Below are positions 54,101-64,000 of a DNA stretch of 64,000 nt, piece by piece. Numbering within the stretch: position 1 is the stretch's first letter; the number at the start of each line of letters is the position of its first letter. The DNA comes from Rhynchopus euleeides. Lineage: Eukaryota; Euglenozoa; Diplonemea; Diplonemida; Diplonemidae. The DNA is taken from positions 868,001 through 932,000 of the forward strand of contig OY723289.1 of NCBI GenBank assembly GCA_963210315.1, in the 5' to 3' direction. Below the pieces are notes generated by a model. The model saw nothing but the letters and a program-made list of their open reading frames with translations. It did not search any database and had not been told where the DNA came from. The translations under genes were made by a program, and so were the position numbers.

Positions 54101-57100
54101 ATTGGAAAAAAAGTGTCGCCAAATTGGACATCTATTTTTTGACTTTTTTGCCTCCGGAGCCCCTCCGGAGGGGCTCCGGAGGGGCTCCGGGCGCACTCCG
54201 GAGGACTGATAGCCTTGGGGGCCATATGCCTTGCTCAGCAAGAAGTCTCGGTAATCCGACGACTTTGCGAAATCGAGGCTCATCCGAGATATTTTTCGAA
54301 AATCGTATTCTATTTTCAATTTTGCCCCTAGTAAAATTGGAAAAAAAGTGTCGCCAAATTGGACATCTATTTTTTGACTTTTTTGCCTCCGGAGCCCCTC
54401 CGGAGGGGCTCCGGAGGGGCTCCGGGCGCACTCCGGAGGACTGATAGCCTTGGGGGCCATATGCCTTGCTCAGCAAGAAGTCTCGGTAATCCGACGACTT
54501 TGCGAAATCGAGGCTCATCCGAGATATTTTTCGAAAATCGTATTCTATTTTCAATTTTGCCCCTAGTAAAATTGGAAAAAAAGTGTCGCCAAATTGGACA
54601 TCTATTTTTTGACTTTTTTGCCTCCGGAGCCCCTCCGGAGGGGCTCCGGAGGGGCTCCGGGCGCACTCCGGAGGACTGATAGCCTTGGGGGCCATATGCC
54701 TTGCTCAGCAAGAAGTCTCGGTAATCCGACGACTTTGCGAAATCGAGGCTCATCCGAGATATTTTTCGAAAATCGTATTCTATTTTCAATTTTGCCCCTA
54801 GTAAAATTGGAAAAAAAGTGTCGCCAAATTGGACATCTATTTTTTGACTTTTTTGCCTCCGGAGCCCCTCCGGAGGGGCTCCGGAGGGGCTCCGGGCGCA
54901 CTCCGGAGGACTGATAGCCTTGGGGGCCATATGCCTTGCTCAGCAAGAAGTCTCGGTAATCCGACGACTTTGCGAAATCGAGGCTCATCCGAGATTTTTT
55001 TCGAAAATCGTATTCTATTTTCAATTTTGCCCCTAGTAAAATTGGAAAAAAAGTGTCGCCAAATTGGACATCTATTTTTTGACTTTTTTGCCTCCGGAGC
55101 CCCTCCGGAGGGGCTCCGGAGGGGCTCCGGGCGCACTCCGGAGGACTGATAGCCTTGGGGGCCATATGCCTTGCTCAGCAAGAAGTCTCGGTAATCCGAC
55201 GACTTTGCGAAATCGAGGCTCATCCGAGATATTTTTCGAAAATCGTATTCTATTTTCAATTTTGCCCCTAGTAAAATTGGAAAAAAAGTGTCGCCAAATT
55301 GGACATCTATTTTTTGACTTTTTTGCCTCCGGAGCCCCTCCGGAGGGGCTCCGGAGGGGCTCCGGGCGCACTCCGGAGGACTGATAGCCTTGGGGGCCAT
55401 ATGCCTTGCTCAGCAAGAAGTCTCGGTAATCCGACGACTTTGCGAAATCGAGGCTCATCCGAGATATTTTTCGAAAATCGTATTCTATTTTCAATTTTGC
55501 CCCTAGTAAAATTGGAAAAAAAGTGTCGCCAAATTGGACATCTATTTTTTGACTTTTTTGCCTCCGGAGCCCCTCCGGAGGGGCTCCGGAGGGGCTCCGG
55601 GCGCACTCCGGAGGACTGATAGCCTTGGGGGCCATATGCCTTGCTCAGCAAGAAGTCTCGGTAATCCGACGACTTTGCGAAATCGAGGCTCATCCGAGAT
55701 ATTTTTCGAAAATCGTATTCTATTTTCAATTTTGCCCCTAGTAAAATTGGAAAAAAAGTGTCGCCAAATTGGACATCTATTTTTTGACTTTTTTGCCTCC
55801 GGAGCCCCTCCGGAGGGGCTCCGGAGGGGCTCCGGGCGCACTCCGGAGGACTGATAGCCTTGGGGGCCATATGCCTTGCTCAGCAAGAAGTCTCGGTAAT
55901 CCGACGACTTTGCGAAATCGAGGCTCATCCGAGATATTTTTCGAAAATCGTATTCTATTTTCAATTTTGCCCCTAGTAAAATTGGAAAAAAAGTGTCGCC
56001 AAATTGGACATCTATTTTTTGACTTTTTTGCCTCCGGAGCCCCTCCGGAGGGGCTCCGGAGGGGCTCCGGGCGCACTCCGGAGGACTGATAGCCTTGGGG
56101 GCCATATGCCTTGCTCAGCAAGAAGTCTCGGTAATCCGACGACTTTGCGAAATCGAGGCTCATCCGAGATATTTTTCGAAAATCGTATTCTATTTTCAAT
56201 TTTGCCCCTAGTAAAATTGGAAAAAAAGTGTCGCCAAATTGGACATCTATTTTTTGACTTTTTTGCCTCCGGAGCCCCTCCGGAGGGGCTCCGGAGGGGC
56301 TCCGGGCGCACTCCGGAGGACTGATAGCCTTGGGGGCCATATGCCTTGCTCAGCAAGAAGTCTCGGTAATCCGACGACTTTGCGAAATCGAGGCTCATCC
56401 GAGATATTTTTCGAAAATCGTATTCTATTTTCAATTTTGCCCCTAGTAAAATTGGAAAAAAAGTGTCGCCAAATTGGACATCTATTTTTTGACTTTTTTG
56501 CCTCCGGAGCCCCTCCGGAGGGGCTCCGGAGGGGCTCCGGGCGCACTCCGGAGGACTGATAGCCTTGGGGGCCATATGCCTTGCTCAGCAAGAAGTCTCG
56601 GTAATCCGACGACTTTGCGAAATCGAGGCTCATCCGAGATATTTTTCGAAAATCGTATTCTATTTTCAATTTTGCCCCTAGTAAAATTGGAAAAAAAGTG
56701 TCGCCAAATTGGACATCTATTTTTTGACTTTTTTGCCTCCGGAGCCCCTCCGGAGGGGCTCCGGAGGGGCTCCGGGCGCACTCCGGAGGACTGATAGCCT
56801 TGGGGGCCATATGCCTTGCTCAGCAAGAAGTCTCGGTAATCCGACGACTTTGCGAAATCGAGGCTCATCCGAGATATTTTTCGAAAATCGTATTCTATTT
56901 TCAATTTTGCCCCTAGTAAAATTGGAAAAAAAGTGTCGCCAAATTGGACATCTATTTTTTGACTTTTTTGCCTCCGGAGCCCCTCCGGAGGGGCTCCGGA
57001 GGGGCTCCGGGCGCACTCCGGAGGACTGATAGCCTTGGGGGCCATATGCCTTGCTCAGCAAGAAGTCTCGGTAATCCGACGACTTTGCGAAATCGAGGCT

Positions 57101-60100
57101 CATCCGAGATATTTTTCGAAAATCGTATTCTATTTTCAATTTTGCCCCTAGTAAAATTGGAAAAAAAGTGTCGCCAAATTGGACATCTATTTTTTGACTT
57201 TTTTGCCTCCGGAGCCCCTCCGGAGGGGCTCCGGAGGGGCTCCGGGCGCACTCCGGAGGACTGATAGCCTTGGGGGCCATATGCCTTGCTCAGCAAGAAG
57301 TCTCGGTAATCCGACGACTTTGCGAAATCGAGGCTCATCCGAGATATTTTTCGAAAATCGTATTCTATTTTCAATTTTGCCCCTAGTAAAATTGGAAAAA
57401 AAGTGTCGCCAAATTGGACATCTATTTTTTGACTTTTTTGCCTCCGGAGCCCCTCCGGAGGGGCTCCGGAGGGGCTCCGGGCGCACTCCGGAGGACTGAT
57501 AGCCTTGGGGGCCATATGCCTTGCTCAGCAAGAAGTCTCGGTAATCCGACGACTTTGCGAAATCGAGGCTCATCCGAGATATTTTTCGAAAATCGTATTC
57601 TATTTTCAATTTTGCCCCTAGTAAAATTGGAAAAAAAGTGTCGCCAAATTGGACATCTATTTTTTGACTTTTTTGCCTCCGGAGCCCCTCCGGAGGGGCT
57701 CCGGAGGGGCTCCGGGCGCACTCCGGAGGACTGATAGCCTTGGGGGCCATATGCCTTGCTCAGCAAGAAGTCTCGGTAATCCGACGACTTTGCGAAATCG
57801 AGGCTCATCCGAGATATTTTTCGAAAATCGTATTCTATTTTCAATTTTGCCCCTAGTAAAATTGGAAAAAAAGTGTCGCCAAATTGGACATCTATTTTTT
57901 GACTTTTTTGCCTCCGGAGCCCCTCCGGAGGGGCTCCGGAGGGGCTCCGGGCGCACTCCGGAGGACTGATAGCCTTGGGGGCCATATGCCTTGCTCAGCA
58001 AGAAGTCTCGGTAATCCGACGACTTTGCGAAATCGAGGCTCATCCGAGATATTTTTCGAAAATCGTATTCTATTTTCAATTTTGCCCCTAGTAAAATTGG
58101 AAAAAAAGTGTCGCCAAATTGGACATCTATTTTTTGACTTTTTTGCCTCCGGAGCCCCTCCGGAGGGGCTCCGGAGGGGCTCCGGGCGCACTCCGGAGGA
58201 CTGATAGCCTTGGGGGCCATATGCCTTGCTCAGCAAGAAGTCTCGGTAATCCGACGACTTTGCGAAATCGAGGCTCATCCGAGATATTTTTCGAAAATCG
58301 TATTCTATTTTCAATTTTGCCCCTAGTAAAATTGGAAAAAAAGTGTCGCCAAATTGGACATCTATTTTTTGACTTTTTTGCCTCCGGAGCCCCTCCGGAG
58401 GGGCTCCGGAGGGGCTCCGGGCGCACTCCGGAGGACTGATAGCCTTGGGGGCCATATGCCTTGCTCAGCAAGAAGTCTCGGTAATCCGACGACTTTGCGA
58501 AATCGAGGCTCATCCGAGATATTTTTCGAAAATCGTATTCTATTTTCAATTTTGCCCCTAGTAAAATTGGAAAAAAAGTGTCGCCAAATTGGACATCTAT
58601 TTTTTGACTTTTTTGCCTCCGGAGCCCCTCCGGAGGGGCTCCGGAGGGGCTCCGGGCGCACTCCGGAGGACTGATAGCCTTGGGGGCCATATGCCTTGCT
58701 CAGCAAGAAGTCTCGGTAATCCGACGACTTTGCGAAATCGAGGCTCATCCGAGATATTTTTCGAAAATCGTATTCTATTTTCAATTTTGCCCCTAGTAAA
58801 ATTGGAAAAAAAGTGTCGCCAAATTGGACATCTATTTTTTGACTTTTTTGCCTCCGGAGCCCCTCCGGAGGGGCTCCGGAGGGGCTCCGGGCGCACTCCG
58901 GAGGACTGATAGCCTTGGGGGCCATATGCCTTGCTCAGCAAGAAGTCTCGGTAATCCGACGACTTTGCGAAATCGAGGCTCATCCGAGATATTTTTCGAA
59001 AATCGTATTCTATTTTCAATTTTGCCCCTAGTAAAATTGGAAAAAAAGTGTCGCCAAATTGGACATCTATTTTTTGACTTTTTTGCCTCCGGAGCCCCTC
59101 CGGAGGGGCTCCGGGCGCACTCCGGAGGACTGATAGCCTTGGGGGCCATATGCCTTGCTCAGCAAGAAGTCTCGGTAATCCGACGACTTTGCGAAATCGA
59201 GGCTCATCCGAGATATTTTTCGAAAATCGTATTCTATTTTCAATTTTGCCCCTAGTAAAATTGGAAAAAAAGTGTCGCCAAATTGGACATCTATTTTTTG
59301 ACTTTTTTGCCTCCGGAGCCCCTCCGGAGGGGCTCCGGAGGGGCTCCGGGCGCACTCCGGAGGACTGATAGCCTTGGGGGCCATATGCCTTGCTCAGCAA
59401 GAAGTCTCGGTAATCCGACGACTTTGCGAAATCGAGGCTCATCCGAGATATTTTTCGAAAATCGTATTCTATTTTCAATTTTGCCCCTAGTAAAATTGGA
59501 AAAAAAGTGTCGCCAAATTGGACATCTATTTTTTGACTTTTTTGCCTCCGGAGCCCCTCCGGAGGGGCTCCGGAGGGGCTCCGGGCGCACTCCGGAGGAC
59601 TGATAGCCTTGGGGGCCATATGCCTTGCTCAGCAAGAAGTCTCGGTAATCCGACGACTTTGCGAAATCGAGGCTCATCCGAGATATTTTTCGAAAATCGT
59701 ATTCTATTTTCAATTTTGCCCCTAGTAAAATTGGAAAAAAAGTGTCGCCAAATTGGACATCTATTTTTTGACTTTTTTGCCTCCGGAGCCCCTCCGGAGG
59801 GGCTCCGGAGGGGCTCCGGGCGCACTCCGGAGGACTGATAGCCTTGGGGGCCATATGCCTTGCTCAGCAAGAAGTCTCGGTAATCCGACGACTTTGCGAA
59901 ATCGAGGCTCATCCGAGATATTTTTCGAAAATCGTATTCTATTTTCAATTTTGCCCCTAGTAAAATTGGAAAAAAAGTGTCGCCAAATTGGACATCTATT
60001 TTTTGACTTTTTTGCCTCCGGAGCCCCTCCGGAGGGGCTCCGGAGGGGCTCCGGGCGCACTCCGGAGGACTGATAGCCTTGGGGGCCATATGCCTTGCTC

Positions 60101-63100
60101 AGCAAGAAGTCTCGGTAATCCGACGACTTTGCGAAATCGAGGCTCATCCGAGATATTTTTCGAAAATCGTATTCTATTTTCAATTTTGCCCCTAGTAAAA
60201 TTGGAAAAAAAGTGTCGCCAAATTGGACATCTATTTTTTGACTTTTTTGCCTCCGGAGCCCCTCCGGAGGGGCTCCGGAGGGGCTCCGGGCGCACTCCGG
60301 AGGACTGATAGCCTTGGGGGCCATATGCCTTGCTCAGCAAGAAGTCTCGGTAATCCGACGACTTTGCGAAATCGAGGCTCATCCGAGATATTTTTCGAAA
60401 ATCGTATTCTATTTTCAATTTTGCCCCTAGTAAAATTGGAAAAAAAGTGTCGCCAAATTGGACATCTATTTTTTGACTTTTTTGCCTCCGGAGCCCCTCC
60501 GGAGGGGCTCCGGAGGGGCTCCGGGCGCACTCCGGAGGACTGATAGCCTTGGGGGCCATATGCCTTGCTCAGCAAGAAGTCTCGGTAATCCGACGACTTT
60601 GCGAAATCGAGGCTCATCCGAGATATTTTTCGAAAATCGTATTCTATTTTCAATTTTGCCCCTAGTAAAATTGGAAAAAAAGTGTCGCCAAATTGGACAT
60701 CTATTTTTTGACTTTTTTGCCTCCGGAGCCCCTCCGGAGGGGCTCCGGAGGGGCTCCGGGCGCACTCCGGAGGACTGATAGCCTTGGGGGCCATATGCCT
60801 TGCTCAGCAAGAAGTCTCGGTAATCCGACGACTTTGCGAAATCGAGGCTCATCCGAGATATTTTTCGAAAATCGTATTCTATTTTCAATTTTGCCCCTAG
60901 TAAAATTGGAAAAAAAGTGTCGCCAAATTGGACATCTATTTTTTGACTTTTTTGCCTCCGGAGCCCCTCCGGAGGGGCTCCGGAGGGGCTCCGGGCGCAC
61001 TCCGGAGGACTGATAGCCTTGGGGGCCATATGCCTTGCTCAGCAAGAAGTCTCGGTAATCCGACGACTTTGCGAAATCGAGGCTCATCCGAGATATTTTT
61101 CGAAAATCGTATTCTATTTTCAATTTTGCCCCTAGTAAAATTGGAAAAAAAGTGTCGCCAAATTGGACATCTATTTTTTGACTTTTTTGCCTCCGGAGCC
61201 CCTCCGGAGGGGCTCCGGAGGGGCTCCGGGCGCACTCCGGAGGACTGATAGCCTTGGGGGCCATATGCCTTGCTCAGCAAGAAGTCTCGGTAATCCGACG
61301 ACTTTGCGAAATCGAGGCTCATCCGAGATATTTTTCGAAAATCGTATTCTATTTTCAATTTTGCCCCTAGTAAAATTGGAAAAAAAGTGTCGCCAAATTG
61401 GACATCTATTTTTTGACTTTTTTGCCTCCGGAGCCCCTCCGGAGGGGCTCCGGAGGGGCTCCGGGCGCACTCCGGAGGACTGATAGCCTTGGGGGCCATA
61501 TGCCTTGCTCAGCAAGAAGTCTCGGTAATCCGACGACTTTGCGAAATCGAGGCTCATCCGAGATATTTTTCGAAAATCGTATTCTATTTTCAATTTTGCC
61601 CCTAGTAAAATTGGAAAAAAAGTGTCGCCAAATTGGACATCTATTTTTTGACTTTTTTGCCTCCGGAGCCCCTCCGGAGGGGCTCCGGAGGGGCTCCGGG
61701 CGCACTCCGGAGGACTGATAGCCTTGGGGGCCATATGCCTTGCTCAGCAAGAAGTCTCGGTAATCCGACGACTTTGCGAAATCGAGGCTCATCCGAGATA
61801 TTTTTCGAAAATCGTATTCTATTTTCAATTTTGCCCCTAGTAAAATTGGAAAAAAAGTGTCGCCAAATTGGACATCTATTTTTTGACTTTTTTGCCTCCG
61901 GAGCCCCTCCGGAGGGGCTCCGGAGGGGCTCCGGGCGCACTCCGGAGGACTGATAGCCTTGGGGGCCATATGCCTTGCTCAGCAAGAAGTCTCGGTAATC
62001 CGACGACTTTGCGAAATCGAGGCTCATCCGAGATATTTTTCGAAAATCGTATTCTATTTTCAATTTTGCCCCTAGTAAAATTGGAAAAAAAGTGTCGCCA
62101 AATTGGACATCTATTTTTTGACTTTTTTGCCTCCGGAGCCCCTCCGGAGGGGCTCCGGAGGGGCTCCGGGCGCACTCCGGAGGACTGATAGCCTTGGGGG
62201 CCATATGCCTTGCTCAGCAAGAAGTCTCGGTAATCCGACGACTTTGCGAAATCGAGGCTCATCCGAGATATTTTTCGAAAATCGTATTCTATTTTCAATT
62301 TTGCCCCTAGTAAAATTGGAAAAAAAGTGTCGCCAAATTGGACATCTATTTTTTGACTTTTTTGCCTCCGGAGCCCCTCCGGAGGGGCTCCGGAGGGGCT
62401 CCGGGCGCACTCCGGAGGACTGATAGCCTTGGGGGCCATATGCCTTGCTCAGCAAGAAGTCTCGGTAATCCGACGACTTTGCGAAATCGAGGCTCATCCG
62501 AGATATTTTTCGAAAATCGTATTCTATTTTCAATTTTGCCCCTAGTAAAATTGGAAAAAAAGTGTCGCCAAATTGGACATCTATTTTTTGACTTTTTTGC
62601 CTCCGGAGCCCCTCCGGAGGGGCTCCGGAGGGGCTCCGCACTCCGGAGGACTGATAGCCTTGGGGGCCATATGCCTTGCTCAGCAAGAAGTCTCGGTAAT
62701 CCGACGACTTTGCGAAATCGAGGCTCATCCGAGATATTTTTCGAAAATCGTATTCTATTTTCAATTTTGCCCCTAGTAAAATTGGAAAAAAAGTGTCGCC
62801 AAATTGGACATCTATTTTTTGACTTTTTTGCCTCCGGAGCCCCTCCGGAGGGGCTCCGGAGGGGCTCCGGGCGCACTCCGGAGGACTGATAGCCTTGGGG
62901 GCCATATGCCTTGCTCAGCAAGAAGTCTCGGTAATCCGACGACTTTGCGAAATCGAGGCTCATCCGAGATATTTTTCGAAAATCGTATTCTATTTTCAAT
63001 TTTGCCCCTAGTAAAATTGGAAAAAAAGTGTCGCCAAATTGGACATCTATTTTTTGACTTTTTTGCCTCCGGAGCCCCTCCGGAGGGGCTCCGGAGGGGC

Positions 63101-64000
63101 TCCGGGCGCACTCCGGAGGACTGATAGCCTTGGGGGCCATATGCCTTGCTCAGCAAGAAGTCTCGGTAATCCGACGACTTTGCGAAATCGAGGCTCATCC
63201 GAGATATTTTTCGAAAATCGTATTCTATTTTCAATTTTGCCCCTAGTAAAATTGGAAAAAAAGTGTCGCCAAATTGGACATCTATTTTTTGACTTTTTTG
63301 CCTCCGGAGCCCCTCCGGAGGGGCTCCGGAGGGGCTCCGGGCGCACTCCGGAGGACTGATAGCCTTGGGGGCCATATGCCTTGCTCAGCAAGAAGTCTCG
63401 GTAATCCGACGACTTTGCGAAATCGAGGCTCATCCGAGATATTTTTCGAAAATCGTATTCTATTTTCAATTTTGCCCCTAGTAAAATTGGAAAAAAAGTG
63501 TCGCCAAATTGGACATCTATTTTTTGACTTTTTTGCCTCCGGAGCCCCTCCGGAGGGGCTCCGGAGGGGCTCCGGGCGCACTCCGGAGGACTGATAGCCT
63601 TGGGGGCCATATGCCTTGCTCAGCAAGAAGTCTCGGTAATCCGACGACTTTGCGAAATCGAGGCTCATCCGAGATATTTTTCGAAAATCGTATTCTATTT
63701 TCAATTTTGCCCCTAGTAAAATTGGAAAAAAAGTGTCGCCAAATTGGACATCTATTTTTTGACTTTTTTGCCTCCGGAGCCCCTCCGGAGGGGCTCCGGA
63801 GGGGCTCCGGGCGCACTCCGGAGGACTGATAGCCTTGGGGGCCATATGCCTTGCTCAGCAAGAAGTCTCGGTAATCCGACGACTTTGCGAAATCGAGGCT
63901 CATCCGAGATATTTTTCGAAAATCGTATTCTATTTTCAATTTTGCCCCTAGTAAAATTGGAAAAAAAGTGTCGCCAAATTGGACATCTATTTTTTGACTT
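48146..64000. repeat. 235-bp satellite array, 67 complete units plus a partial, running off the window
   Basis: Units start GTCTCGGTAATCC at 48146, 48381 and so on to 63865. Almost every unit is identical. Exceptions: two 224-bp units that lack one GGGGCTCCGGA copy (at about 53470 and 59100), one 231-bp unit (about 62636) and one A-to-T change (about 54994). The unit combines an AT-rich part and a palindromic CTCCGGAGGGG part. Open frames of 106 and 187 codons on both strands repeat with the unit and are not genes. It could be centromeric, subtelomeric or simply amplified DNA. Confidence 0.97.

Noticed and set aside
48268..63939. Repeated open frames of 106, 187, 264 and 340 codons on both strands of the satellite
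   Set aside because: They recur with the 235-bp period on both strands at once because the unit lacks stops in certain frames and 235 is not a multiple of three; no protein-like composition.
1..64000. tRNA, rRNA, spliced-leader RNA or telomere sequence
   Set aside because: I saw no convincing match by eye; a covariance search (tRNAscan, Infernal) would be needed to exclude them.

Overview
The window is nuclear DNA of a eukaryotic microbe. It has protein genes with GT-AG introns (six introns can be placed by homology or reading frame, and all six start GTATG), very large repeat fractions, long G/C homopolymers and several classes of transposable element. Two features point to Euglenozoa, perhaps a diplonemid. 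The succinate dehydrogenase iron-sulfur subunit is present only as a C-terminal half gene, a split known from Euglenozoa. The tyrosine-recombinase retrotransposon has the order Gag - recombinase - RT/RNase H with split direct repeats, as in trypanosomatid VIPER. Against this, the surface protein carries W...CC....GC repeats of a kind I associate with algal protists such as dinoflagellates, so the assignment is moderate (about 0.5).

Layout. 1-6.25 kb: mostly non-coding, with a 309-bp near-perfect hairpin at 1446-1754. 6.25-9.72 kb: a complete two-gene DNA transposon (called E1 here). 10.5-24.8 kb: the host gene block, all on the minus strand: a 1363-residue Cys-rich membrane protein (one intron), proteasome ATPase Rpt2 (two introns), the C-terminal half of SdhB (three introns) and a WD40 protein. 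24.8-27.35 kb: intergenic DNA ending in a ~180-bp tandem repeat. 27.4-45.7 kb: a mosaic of transposons bounded by ~1.3-kb inverted arms. It contains a duplicated ~0.9-kb block, a hAT transposase gene broken by a 496-bp retrotransposon end, a truncated and a full-length tyrosine-recombinase retrotransposon, and a second two-gene DNA transposon (E2) nested in the recombinase gene. 45.7-48.1 kb: short tandem repeats and a TCCGGA-rich block. 48.1-64 kb: a 235-bp satellite of 67 complete units that runs off the end of the window.

The main discovery is the E1/E2 family. Both elements begin and end with CACGGTG, carry arrays of palindromes beside their ends, and encode in the same order a ~335-residue protein of no family I recognise and a zinc-containing transposase-like protein. 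E1's second protein appears to keep a D-D-E core resembling CACTA/RAG-type transposases. E2's lacks that core but keeps both flanking regions, as expected of a non-autonomous or repressor-type derivative. The host genes (protein turnover, respiration, surface protein, WD40 scaffold) are unrelated to each other and are simply neighbours on one strand.
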